Source: Calonectria ilicicola
Lineage: Eukaryota > Ascomycota > Sordariomycetes > Hypocreales > Nectriaceae
DNA length: 64,000 nucleotides
NCBI GenBank assembly: GCA_020809705.1
Contig: CP085826.1
Span: forward strand, 6,076,001-6,140,000
Direction: 5' to 3'
The notes below the pieces were generated by a model. It ran no database searches. It was not told where the DNA came from and saw only the letters and a list, made by a program, of their open reading frames with translations. Both the position numbers and the translations under genes were made by a program. Below are positions 14,556-25,643 of the stretch, one piece after another. Each line of letters opens with the position of its first letter. The stretch's first letter is position 1.

Positions 14556-14878
14556 AGCGATCATGACCACAATGAGAAACGGACGAGCTGGCACGATAGA
14601 AGGCTGGAATTGTATGTACAAAAACATCTGTACTAGTATCTAAAAACAATTACCCTTATCAACGTAATATGGCGTGAGCGCCCGTGGTAAATTTATGGGT
14701 CTTGTAATGTCTATGCCATACTTGATGTTAGACTTCGGTAACAAGACACTGTTGGGATTTTTGATTCCCTCTCTAAACTGGAAGTAATAACCGCCGGGTA
14801 TCTATGTTGCTTTTCAAACCCTACAAACAAATCCACATCCCGTATCCGAACGCCACCCAAATACCGATGTGAATGTGA
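14556..14878. other. Convergent 3' intergenic region, MRPL12 / CTK3
   Basis: Contains the two 3' ends (323 bp). Nothing else is seen. Confidence 0.5.
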
Positions 14879-15759
14879 TCAATGACGATTGCCGTTGGAA
14901 GGCTTATGATGATGACAAGGCTGTGTCTCCATCTCTTTTTGGAAATCGGCCAACTCCTCAGTGATAAGGACATCGTCATCATCGCCGAAATCACTAGTTT
15001 CCTCCCAGAGCTTGTCCCTCTCAGCATTCTCAAACTTTGGGATGGCCCATATACTTTCGCGCTCCCGCTTGTGACGCTCGCGATCTTCCTCTATGCGCTG
15101 CTCAATCTGGCGTTTGTCCAAACGTTGAGGAGCTGTCCGCCGGCCCGGTCTTGGGATAGTCTGGGAAGGAGGGATATCTGCCATTTCCACATCAACATTT
15201 GGTGAGGCCATATTGAGATCATCAGCGTTGGTTTCTCGTTCCTTGATGACATCCTCAATCTGGGTGACTGCCTGGGATTCCAGATAGCCCTTTCCAAGAA
15301 GTCCCTGAAGGACCTGTATCAAAGGTTAATAAATATCTATAGAGGAAAGTTATTGAGTAGGATGAGTGACTTGCCTTTCGTACAACTTTGACGTTGGCGG
15401 CGCCAGATCCATCATCAGGAGCAACGGCATCTACCACTCGAATAATGTCACGTTGCATGAAGCGAATATACTCGGCATGACCGTCCCGCTGTGCCATGTC
15501 GAGAAAGTGCTCGATAAAGTACATGATATTGGCACGTGTGTTCATGTTGTTCTTTCAGGTTGTGTCAGCAGGTACCCAGGAAACGATATGCAGAGACACT
15601 TACCCGCTCAAGCTGCTCCAAGATGCAGGAGTGTAGATCCTCATCCATGTCTCTATACTTGAGGGCATACTGGGCGGCCTTTTGCGCAGAGGCAACGGAA
15701 GCGTTGAGATGCTGCAGCTGCGAGGTGAAACGCATTCGCACCTCGAACGGATCAGCCAT
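14879..15759 (-). CDS. CTK3: CTD kinase I gamma subunit (CID domain protein)
   Basis: Regulatory subunit of the CTDK-I complex, which phosphorylates Ser2 of the RNA polymerase II C-terminal repeat. Exons 15759-15604, 15551-15375 and 15313-14879 give 255 residues. The N-terminal half (about 1-125) is the CTD-interacting fold typical of fungal Ctk3: DPFEVRMRF, then RDMDEDLHSCILEQLER, then NNMNTRANIMYFIEHF. The C-terminal half is charged: Arg/Glu-rich, an acidic FGDDDDV stretch and a His-rich tail (CHHHK). Intron 1 (15552-15603, 52 bp) is GT to AAG. Intron 2 (15314-15374, 61 bp) starts with GCAAGT, so it is a GC-AG intron; splicing it restores VVRK-VLQGLLGKG in phase 0, as expected for the family. 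Confidence 0.93.
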
Positions 15760-17205
15760 GGTGAGTGTGAGTGGACAGGTGTGTCTATGCGCCTCGTTGC
15801 GGGCTGGTTTGCGCAGGTGTCTGGGTGTGGTGAGTGATATTTTCAGTGGCGGTACCCTGCAAATGTCTCGGAAGTTCGGCTGCTCAGCTCCAGCTGGCGC
15901 ATGAAGCTGTCACGACCAAAACCTAGAAGGACCCAAGGTGCATGGATTGGATGGATTGGATGAGGATGAATGGATGGTGGTTAATAGTGGGGTCGTGAGT
16001 TGCCCGGACGGCGTCTGACGGGAGTCTGTGCCACCCTAAGCGTGGATGACAGAAATACATGGCAGATGAGGTACGCTGGAAACAAAGTTAATGACTTATC
16101 TGATGAGAAATTTGAGTAAGACATGAGAAAAGAAAAAGAAAAAGGAGATCTTAGTATTTAGTTATCACTTTCCTACATTATACCTGTATTTATTGAACTC
16201 ATACTTTATTTCCCTTCCATTCTTGGTCCTTCTTATTCATTCTTGTTAACTATGTTCCCTTCTTTCTGTCACCTCGCTTTCGTTTTGCGCGCCTAGGGCT
16301 TTTCTGGTGTGGCTTTGTGTGGCGGTGTAGACGCCGGCGCCGCCCCACTCACCGAGAAACAAGTAAGAAAAGAGGACCCCCGTCTTTTTTCAGCCTAAAA
16401 AAAAAACATACAGATCAGCGGGCTCCTTCGGGTCGGGAAGAGACATAAACGACGAAAACGGGCACCCTTGGTGCTTCATGTCGTGCCTGGATGCAAAACT
16501 GCGTTCCTGGGCCCAAGACAGCCCGGGCCGGAGGTGCCGAAAGGTGTAGTACAGCTCGCTAACCACATCGGGTTTCCGGTGAGGTGTAATCGTGGGCAAT
16601 CAATCCAAGGGCATCCGGGGGTGGCTATGAGCAGGGAATCTGTTCTTCAAGAAGCGGGTCGGTTTCTAACTTGGGAAAGAATCGGAAACTGGGCGAAAAT
16701 AACACGCATCGTCGCGGCCTCATCATCTCCTGACGCGCTGATCTTAGTGGTGAGACTTCTGCCAGCACAGCTCAAGTGTCATTTTGCCTCGCTGCCCCTT
16801 ATCCGTTTCTGTCACTTGTACGTGGTATAAGACGGGGGCTTGTAGTGCATTGGGCACCAGAGGCGCTTTCCGTAGCCTGGGTGTTTTTTCCATAAGGTAA
16901 CAAGTCGTTGCTTATGCCCTCACTTTGCCCAAACCCTCTTTTTCTTTTTATCTGTCCCTCCCACCCTTAAAAGTCGGCTGGATTCCCCCTTTACTCCATC
17001 CTGATCTTTTCCTGTTATTATCCTCCTTTCCACCACTTTCCACACCTACTTTTCCTTTTTGGAAAGGAAAAACTTTTTATTCGTCCATCTGCACCGTGGT
17101 CTCTGGACGTCTACGTATCATTCACTGATAAACAACCCCCCTTTCACCTCCACAAACTTTACTCCATAAAATCAATCTACCTCCTCATCCTCAACCTTTG
17201 CTGCC
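15760..17205. promoter_or_regulatory. Divergent intergenic region between CTK3 and the P5CR gene
   Basis: No coding region is supported in these 1446 bp. It holds a GGATT/GGAT tandem stretch (about 15941-15977), a purine tract near 16127-16145, a run of ten A near 16397, and a long pyrimidine-rich block about 16925-17130 directly upstream of the P5CR start, which looks like a fungal CT-box core promoter and leader. Confidence 0.5.
15941..15977. repeat. Short imperfect GGATT / GGAT tandem repeat
   Basis: Units TGGATTGGA and GGATGGAT are repeated about five times upstream of CTK3. Low-complexity DNA with no assigned role. Confidence 0.7.
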
Positions 17206-18455
17206 ATGTCCACCACCATGGCTCTCACCCCATATGGCTCTGCCGGGTCTACTGACCTCACTATGGCCGTCATCGGCTGTGGTAAGTCGTCCCCCACATA
17301 TACAGACATGGTGATGGATTCTTCATCTCTGGTCTGGGTACTGTCCACCGTATTGGTGTAGATGTTGTAGTACTCTGCCGTAGTAGTCACGCCATCCCCA
17401 GCTTCCCCCCCTCTTCCCCATCCCCATCCCCCCATATTTTCCTTATTCCACGTGTTGGTGGTAGGGCCAGGTTACTCATTATTGGGCCGTTTGGCACAGG
17501 TACCATGGGCGTTGCCATTCTCAGCGGCATTCTGACGTCGCTCTCCGAGATGCAGGGCCCCAAGCCCCTGCAGACACCCAGATCTGGAGCCTCTACTCCT
17601 ATGGACGAGGTGCCCCAGAGGCTACCTTCGCGCTTCATTGCTTCCGTCCGCACTGCTGCCGGCGCCAAGAGAGTTAAGCAGTGCCTCTGGGAACACTCCT
17701 CTGTCCTCAAGGTTCTCCACAGTGATAACATTGGCGCCATCAAGCAGGCTGAGGTTATCCTTCTGTCCTGCAAAGCTGGAGATGTCAAGCAGATCCTCAG
17801 CGAGCCTGGTATTTCCAAGGCTCTGCACGGCAAGCTCCTTATCAGCGTCTGTGCTGGTGTGACTGTCGAAGATATCGAGATCGCCCTTCACGGCGCTGTC
17901 CCTTCCAAGGACCCCGCTGAGGATGGTCGATGCCGTATTGTTCGGGCCATGTGCAACACTGCTGCCGTGATCCGTGAGTCGATGACTGTCATTGCCGAGA
18001 CCAACCCCCGCCTGGACCATGACACCGAGAGCCTGGTCACTTGGATCTTCAAGCGCATCGGTGACGTTGTCTACCTCCCAGCCTCTAACATGGATGCTTC
18101 AACTGCTCTGTGTGCTTCTGGCCCCGCCTTCTTTGCCCTTGTTCTCGAGGCTGCCATCGATGGTGCTGTTGCCATGGGAATCCCCCGCCCAGATGCCCAG
18201 CGCATGGCTGTGCAGACAATGCGAGGTATGACCGGTCTGGTCCAGAACGGTGAGCACCCCGCTCTCCTCCGAGAGAAGAACTGCACCTCTGGTGGCTGCA
18301 CCATTGGTGGCGTCCTTGTCCTGGAGGAGGGACGTGTTCGAGGCACAGTTGCCAGGGCTGTGCGTGAAGCTGCTGTTGTAGCCAGCCAGCTTGGAAAGGG
18401 CGTTGAGCAGGTCAACGGCACTCGCTTCAACCAGGCTGGTGGTGCTGGCTTGTAA
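17206..18455 (+). CDS. PRO3: Pyrroline-5-carboxylate reductase (last step of proline synthesis)
   Basis: Reduces 1-pyrroline-5-carboxylate to L-proline with NAD(P)H. Exon 1 17206-17281 (25 codons plus 1 nt), intron 17282-17499 (218 bp, GTAAGT to CAG), exon 2 17500-18455: 343 residues. Splicing builds the Rossmann dinucleotide motif VIGCGTMGVAIL at residues 22-33 exactly across the junction. The catalytic and dimer domain follows: IVRAMCNTAA, CASGPAFFALVLEA, and the C-terminal signature around 286-296. There the usual Pro-Gly-Gly is Ser-Gly-Gly (TSGGCTIGG). Residues about 42-75 form a Pro/Ser/Arg-rich insert that makes it longer than the roughly 270-residue bacterial enzyme. In-frame Met5 and Met20 are alternative starts. 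Confidence 0.95.
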
Positions 18456-18857
18456 CGGGCCAGGGATGACAAGCGGGAGAGGACAAATTCGACCAGGACT
18501 AATACGGTGCTGGTGCCCCAGTCTCAGCTGGTGAAGGAAGTGGTGTCTTACCCTAACATGACCCGTGAGCCCCAATCAACTATGGCTGATGAGCTGGAAT
18601 CGGGTCTTGTAGACAGGACCCCCTCATGATTTATGCCCCCTACTGCCCCGTTTATTAGATCATTTATTTAGCATTTGGCAGGCCCTGAAGCGGAGTTTTA
18701 GAGATAGCACTCAATTTTGCTAGTTCACATAGACGGGGTTATAGGTACATTTGCTATTACATAATACATATTCTTTTTCAAAATCCGATGCCTCCTTTGC
18801 CGCGCCGAATAACTCTTAATTCAAGCCTGCAGCCTTTCTGAATGTATGCATCTCAAG
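18456..18857. other. Convergent 3' intergenic region, P5CR / HAT1
   Basis: 402 bp with 3' ends only. Nothing else is recognised. Confidence 0.5.
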
Positions 18858-20398
18858 TTAAGCATCCTCCACACGTGCCTTCTTGCTGGAACTCTCGTCA
18901 ACGTCATCTAACTTTCGCTTCCCGTTTGCTGACTGCGGTTTGGAGTGCTTTGAAACTCGATCCGCAGCAGCGAGGATACGGGCATACTCCAGCTCCACGC
19001 CGCCCAATGTTTGTTGAAGCTTCTCAATGCGTTCGCTGGGCTCGATTTGGGAAAGTACATCTTTGTTGTGTCGGTAGAGACGTTGCTTGACAATCAGTTG
19101 CCATAATCTCTCTGCGTGCTTATCGGCCTTTGTGGGTGAAGGCACTTCATCATCAAGAGCCATACTGGGCTGCACTGAGGCAGGTAGTTTAGACATGAGA
19201 TGCATTTCAAGAACACGCGAGAACTGGCGAGGGGCGATCTTGGCCTTCAAGCGAATTCTCTCGAGATCCTTGCCGCCAGCGATGAGTTGGGGCATGGGGC
19301 CAGACTTGGGGATAGTGACGCTGGTGTCAACACGTAGGTTATTGAACTCAGGAATAGTGCGCAGAAATCCTAGATCGCACACATCTCGCAAGTCATCGAA
19401 TGCCTCGTTGGGATCCTCAACGGTGAATTCGTGTGTTTGGGCATGTTTGTGGTAGTGATCGAAAATAGTTTGGTAGAGGCGAACGCCATTTCCCTTGCCC
19501 TGGAACGGAGGCAAGATCATGAACTGGGAAAGCCTGGTTCTGCAGGGCAGTTCGGCCAAGTCCAAGTCACCTGAAGGCAGCTCCCACTCGCCACGGGGAG
19601 ATGCTGGAGGGGTTGGTGGCTGGAAGTAGTAGAATCGGTAGATGGTGGAGTATCCGACAAAAATGTAAGTGTCCTTATCACCTGCTAATTTTTGTTTTTG
19701 ATACAGAAGGAAGACTGTCCATCGATCGGCATCGGATAGGTCAAGTTCAGTCGAGTCTGACTCGGGGTCTTGTCCGATGTAGCTGCCGCCCTCGATAAAG
19801 AAGGGAACGAATATTTGCAAACGAGTGTTCAGTTGTTTGACAGCGGGGTCGGCCAAGCTTCCTCGCCAGATCTCATATTGGCCCTCAGGGGCATCGAAGG
19901 TTGTGTGAAGGGTGCCTGGAGGTGTCCAGGTGTCGCTCATCTGCTTGGAGCTGTCCTCGAAGTCGTTGCCCTTGGCGAAAGCGACTGTTTGGCACGATTA
20001 GACAAGGTTATGGTAAGCGACGACGGGTAAACTTACTTTTGGGGAGATGATTCCCCTCCTCCAAAATGCCGGTGATATCTGTGGGCTCTGCATCTCCGAC
20101 GGGTTTGAACTTGCTGCTGGAAGAAATCTTCAGGTGCGGTCGCATGTCATTAGCACGGTAGCGCAGGCTGATCTTGAGATCCTTGTAACCGAAAATCTGT
20201 TCCTCATCGCCAAAAATCGAGTACGTAAACTTGGGGTTAAAGGTTGCGATGTTCTGGAGACCAGACTTCGACGGTGCGACGAGGCTGATGTTGATAGCAT
20301 CGTTGGCGTTGGCCAGCCCTGGAGAACAAGTTAGTTTCTATGCGCATTGCGTCGTCTCACGGCTGCTTACAGTCTTCTGCGTTTGGCAAGGTAGCCAT
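18858..20398 (-). CDS. HAT1: Histone acetyltransferase type B catalytic subunit
   Basis: Acetylates newly made histone H4 (K5, K12) with the Hat2 chaperone. Exons 20398-20371 (28 nt), 20318-20037 and 19984-18858, with introns of 52 bp each, give 478 residues. The first join creates EDWLANANDAINISLV, the family's N-terminal signature; the second gives LPKIAFAKGNDFEDSS. GNAT motif A for acetyl-CoA, RLSQFMILPPFQGKGNG, lies at about residues 255-270, and VEDPNEAF (about 292-299) carries the likely general-base Glu. The C-terminal tail has a basic nuclear-localisation-like GKRK...KKAR. Length matches filamentous-fungal Hat1. Convergent with P5CR, divergent from the LMBR1 gene. Confidence 0.96.
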
Positions 20399-20835
20399 TT
20401 TCACCTACTGCCCAAGGCGATCTAAAAGAGCGTATAAAGAGGCAATGCGATGCTGTGCGGAGAGAAAATCAACGAGTTGAATCGAGTCGAGAAACGATGC
20501 AGCATGCGCGATTCGTGCTGCAAGATTGTCGCAAACAAAGTTGCGCCAGCTACCAAACGCGTCTAGCTAGCATCCACCGCGTCTCACACATGATTCAATT
20601 AAGGGCAGACGTGGGGCCTGATATCTCAGGCGCTAAAGAGCATGCCGGGATGATGTAATGCTGCCTGCAAGCCTCAGAACTAGGTACTTGGTATCCGTAC
20701 AGTGGCAGTGGCGTTTGGTTCAAAAGTGGCCTGTGCCCCCTGGTGTGTCGCAATAATTCATCAGCGAAAGCGGATTCATTTTCTTTTAGGCTTCCTCATA
20801 CAAGAACTGATGGCTTTGCGCCTTGAGCTTTCGCC
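20399..20835. promoter_or_regulatory. Divergent promoter region, HAT1 / LMBR1-type gene
   Basis: 437 bp between two start codons. No other feature is recognised. Confidence 0.5.
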
Positions 20836-22997
20836 ATGATCCGGATCACGAGTGCTGCGTCGCCAGTTGGCTCTGCCATATTTTCATGTTTTGCGCTGCT
20901 GATAGTCTCTCTGGTTGTTCTGCTCATCCTACGATACTATCTCCCACTCCGGACAACGCCGGCTTTCTATCTCGTACCGATATTCTTCGCCCTTTGGCTT
21001 CCCTCGATTGTTGTTTTACTCGTTCCGATCGACCTCGCCTCGAGCGCAACACCTGGCGACGATGATGCGCGTGGAATATGGCTACCAGAGAGGGTGCTCC
21101 TGGTATCATGGAGGATTACTTATTGGCTTACTTTTGCTTTGACTTGGTATGCGCGGCATGGGAATGATGGGATATCATTTTGCTGACAGGATGCTTTAGG
21201 TTCATTCTACCTATCCTCGCCGAATACTCCGACGCCGGCTACCGAGAGCCAAAAGATAAGCTACTATATTCACTTCGAGGCAATGCCCAATATCATATCA
21301 TAGTTCTATCTCTCGGCTCTGTCGGTCTTATTTACTTCTTCATCCGCGACGGTTTTACGTTCGAAGCCGTCAAGGCCCTCGTCATGGCTTTAGCATACTG
21401 CTGGGGTCTGGTTCTTGCTATTTATTTGATGGGTCACGGATTGGTTTCAATTCCTAGACGGCTTCTCCGAGGTGCTAGGATTAGTGCGCGATTGCGTCGC
21501 TTGCAGATCAAGGCACCCAAGGTCTTTGAACAGATGGAAGATTCCCTTGTGAACCTTGAAGATATTGAGGTCCAAGTTTCGGACCTCGCTCGTCGCAAAG
21601 TTGGCACTGCGATGGACTTCCAAGATTGGATTGAAGAGCTGCAGGAAATTGCGAATATTCCCCAAACACAGCCGCGGTCCCGGTTCGGCGCGAACCCCGG
21701 TGGTGAGACGGGCAGCATCCCTCATGTCATCACTGAAAAATTCCTTGCGGATTTAACCCGAAAGCTTGTACGCGCAAAACATGCCAGATCTCGATATGTC
21801 AATGCTTGGAGTAGACTGGTGGCCGAGGCTGCCGAGACCCAAAAGATCCTCGACTCCGCCGCATCCAAAAAGTTGGAGTTTGGGGAGGTGTCCCCTCATG
21901 CTGGATGGTGGGAAAGGACCCGTATTTTGACTCCTTATACGCGTTACCTTTTCTATTTCCACATATTGCCTTATGCGCAGATTTTCTTGGGAATCTTTTT
22001 AGCCGCGGCCTCAGCTTGCATTGTATGGTCTGAGGCTATCAAAGCGGCTTTCCCCAAGTTGTCAGTTATCAGACTCAGCGTCGTCCATCATTGGGTTGGT
22101 GATCGAGCGGAGGTTGGTTTTGCAGGTCAGCTCATCTCGGCATTCTGGATCTGCTACATGTGTGCTGCTGCCCTCACATCTATGACCGAGGTCAAGGTCT
22201 GGCGTGGTCGTGCACTCGTCAGGCGAAACACAGCGCACGAGTCAGCATTTTGGTATGCGATGCAGATCGCGAAGCTCACGATCCCGCTTTCGTACAACTT
22301 TATGACTTTCCTTTCAGCAGAAGTGTACCAGAAGACTACATTCCACAAGTTTCTTGGCCAGCTCATCATCCTAACGCCACTGGGTCGGTATTTTGATGAC
22401 CTCTTCCCCATTGTTGTCCTCTTTCCAGTATTTGCGACTCTATTCGGAATATATGGAAAGGTCAAGCGTCTCTTTGTTGGCATGGATGTTGTGGATGACG
22501 ATGATGAAGGGAACACATCTAATTTTGGCACTGGCTCCTGGCGTGAGGGCAGAGATCTTATTGCTCGAGAACTCGGCGGCAACCCGCTATTCCACCGCCG
22601 CGAGGACGCTATTTCTAGAATATCGGCGGCTGGCACAGCCGGAGGAAGCTCTGCTCCTATTCTCTCAATTCCTTCGGCGCGTGGCTCTTCCTCGTCGCCT
22701 GCTCGATCACCCATTCGTCCGCACAATAACGGGCGTCGCGTTGGCTCAGCAGCTCGCGCAGCCCCTTACGAGGATGAACCAGCTGAGGATGAAAGCTTTT
22801 TGCAGCTCCTCGGCCACCGAATGAAGAACACGATTGACACGATTGACACACCCAAGTGGATGCAAGACTTTGGTCAAGGCATCAAGAAGCCCAAGTGGAT
22901 GGGGAATGATGACGGGGCCGGCGAATCCAGTGTCAGCCGTACTGGAACAGATTTTAGGAGATGGTTCGGCGGAGGAGACGGCCAGATCCGCCTCTAG
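20836..22997 (+). CDS. LMBR1-domain integral membrane protein (LMBRD2-like)
   Basis: Exon 1 20836-21146, intron 21147-21199 (53 bp, GTATGC to TTTAG), exon 2 21200-22997: 702 residues. The order of parts fits the LMBR1 family: four or five membrane segments in the first ~190 residues, a long coiled cytosolic segment (about 200-340, including MEDSLVNLEDIEVQVSDLAR), then another group of membrane helices up to about residue 530 (HILPYAQIFLGIFLAAAS; LISAFWICYMCAAALTSM; GRYFDDLFPIVVLFPVFATL). The remaining C-terminus is a Ser/Pro/Gly-rich cytosolic tail ending DFRRWFGGGDGQIRL. Animal relatives act in receptor endocytosis and membrane signalling; the fungal substrate or role is not known, so none is assigned. 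Confidence 0.9.
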
Positions 22998-23638
22998 ACA
23001 TGCTTTCTTGTTTCTGACAGAGGATGCAAATTTGCTTATTTCTGCACTTTCACCCACGAATTTTTGGATGTGCCGAGATGGAGTTCACTCGATAGAACCG
23101 GCACAGGCGAACCGCATTGTATACGGAGTTTGGCAAATTTGGGCTACTTTTGCTTCTTTAACCTTGGGCGGCCATGGTTGAAGAAATCATTGGGGGTTGC
23201 TACCGGGGCGTTTTGAGCGACATTGCTCGCTAAGACTTTTGATATATAGATCTTTTTAAGTATGCTGTAGGATTGGACGAAGTACGAAACGGAGAGGTAA
23301 AGGCTCACATGTTTGGTCAAGATCCAGGAGATTGAGACCAAGGGGCTGTTAATAATAGGCACTTTAGTAGCCAAAAGTTTTAGGACAGACAAATATATAC
23401 ATGTATGTAAAGTAACTGTATCATATAATTTCGTATCGTCGCACCCGGGTTGTCGGTGTGCGTGCTCATAAGTCGTAGCTCATCGCACTCAAGCAGAAGA
23501 CAAAGGCCACCCAGTCCAACAACAAATTCTCCAGCATCTGAATCAAGGTATTCAATCTCTTACCAACCGGATGTGGATGACCAACACCCCTCCCATTCTC
23601 TCATGATTCGGGCTAGTTTAGCTTCAACATCTCTGGGA
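22998..23638. other. Convergent 3' intergenic region, LMBR1-type / CorA-like genes
   Basis: 641 bp with both 3' ends. No gene or repeat is supported. Confidence 0.45.
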
Positions 23639-25643
23639 CTAAGGTTTCGGGGTGTTTGGGGTGATGGTGGTGTTCCAGGTGTTGACTTTGCTCATGGTGC
23701 GTTGTCGTATGTTGTACATGATGTCCGACTCCATCTTTTCAATGTTCTTTTCGAGATCCTGCTCATCCTTTCTCGCCTGGTGCATGCGGCGCTTCTCCAT
23801 GAACATCCAGACACCGACGATGATGATGGTAATTGGGATAGTGATGGCAAAGTAGATCCAGAGCTGTATGGACACGATAGGACTGTCGCCGCCTGATGGA
23901 AAGGGGGGAGCCGGGTTAGCTTCAAAGAACTAGGTTCGGCCTGGGAGGAAAAAAGAAAAGGAATTCTTACCACCAAAGTTAAAGAATGTCATGCTGAAAA
24001 CAGAGGCTAGGTAGGTCCCTGGGAGGAAGAGGGCTCCCATCAGCGATAGAGTCTTCATAGCGGTGCTGTCGCGTTTGCTAGCGTGAGCTATCCTCCGCTG
24101 CTCTCCGGCGATTTGCAGGTTCAGTCTGGCCTCACGCTGCGACATGATGTTGTACAACTAGATGAAATCATTTTAGCTGGCGCTTCAGTAGACAAGCGGG
24201 AACTGGGAACGAGGCCTACCGCTTCGCGTTGGACTTTCAATCGCTCTAGAGTAATGTGGATGTAGTTCTCAAGCCCTGTTAGCTTGACCTTGTAAAAGTC
24301 GATTCGAGACATCATGCTGCGGTGCAGCTTCTCGATCTCGTAGCGATGCGCACGCTCCGTGGGGCCCATCTGCTCCTCCTTTACGGGTGCCCAATGGGTG
24401 TGGAAGATGGTCATGGCCTTCTCCATCTCCTTGGCGAGGGCCAAGTAGGCTTGGGGTCGTTTCCACAGGACGTGTCCATGGCACTCAACCAGATCACGGC
24501 TCAAGCTGTCGACCTGAATGGACCCGTCCTGGAAATACTTCTCGGCTTCCTCGATTTCACTGCGGAGGCTGACGGCGTTCTCCAAGCGGCGCAGCCAGTC
24601 GCGGGCATCACGCTGCTTCTGGTCATTGACAGGCGATAGGTCGTAGGACAGCAAGATGACAGGAAGCAACAGGGGGTGTCCAATCTGGGAGACGCAGGCC
24701 TTGAGGTGCTCTAGGGCCTTTTCGACGTCGGAGCTGGGGGTGCCCTTGATAAATCCGGTGGTGATGTTGGTCTTGAATGAGTGTGACAGCATCATTTCCC
24801 AACCACGCGTCTTCCCTTTTTTGCGCACATCCGACTTGCGGTGAATGATGTCTGCGTGCATGAGGTTTTTATCAACGACTTGTGTCTTTTCATTTTCATT
24901 TTTTATTTTCCAATCATGAGGTGTGTGGGCTGAGGGATCTCATTTTCTTGGTCTTTATCTGGACTTACGTAGGTGGGGGTCATAGTCGTCGTGGTTTTCC
25001 GACGCCCAGAAGAAGGGACCCACGACAGCGGTGGTCTCAATGGCGCGAAAGGGCAGCTTCATCTGGCGGACCATGGACTCGTACGTCTTCCTGGGGAGGG
25101 AGATGACCTTTGGGGTGAATGTGTCCTTGTCCTTTGCATTTTTCTGGATGCTTTGGGCCGTTCTGTTAACGTTGACGCTGATTGCGAAGGGAGGATGGGA
25201 TGCTTACATTAGACGTATACCGCCTAGGAGCTTCGTGGTTGGGCGGAGGTTGTCGGGAGGCGCAAACGCACCCTAATAATAGGTGGTGGTTAGTGCTTGA
25301 ATGACGGGTTGCAAGGCGGTGTTCTGGCTGTAAAAGGACGAAGAAAAAAGAAGATGAAAAAAGAAGGAAAAGAAAAAAAGCAGCAACAACATACCCGTCT
25401 GCACAGAAAGTTCTCAAACTCATCATCAGTGAGGGGATGCTCCTCGACCGAGTTGTGGACGGGGTCCTGGCACAAGCACTGGGTTAGTGACGGACGGGTC
25501 GCGGTGGCGGGCTCTGCATGTGGCTTGCGGAGCGGGATAAAGGCGTGCGTGCATACCGAGTAATTGAACATTTCCAGGTAGCTGGTCTCCTCGTCGACGA
25601 CAAGGCAGTCGTCGACGTACAGGCGGAACATGTAGTCCTCCAT
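23639..25643 (-). CDS. CorA-like two-helix membrane protein lacking the GMN signature
   Basis: Seven exons reconstructed: 25643-25557, 25466-25395, 25272-25208, 25162-24969, 24929-24220, 24157-23971 and 23892-23639, total 522 residues with every phase consistent. The N-terminal part is soluble (MEDYMFRLYVDDCLVVDEE start; RAIETTAVVGPFFWAS). A long helical region follows (LERLKVQREA, NIMSQREARLNLQIAGEQRR), then two hydrophobic helices near the C-terminus (GALFLPGTYLASVFSMTFF and SIQLWIYFAITIPITIIIVG) and a basic coiled tail. That layout is CorA-like, but the loop entry reads FSMTFF where magnesium channels have GMN. Exon 5's acceptor implies a 39-bp intron; an AAG acceptor 51 nt further on is the alternative and would shorten the protein by 17 residues. 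Function as a transporter is an inference only. Confidence 0.82.
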
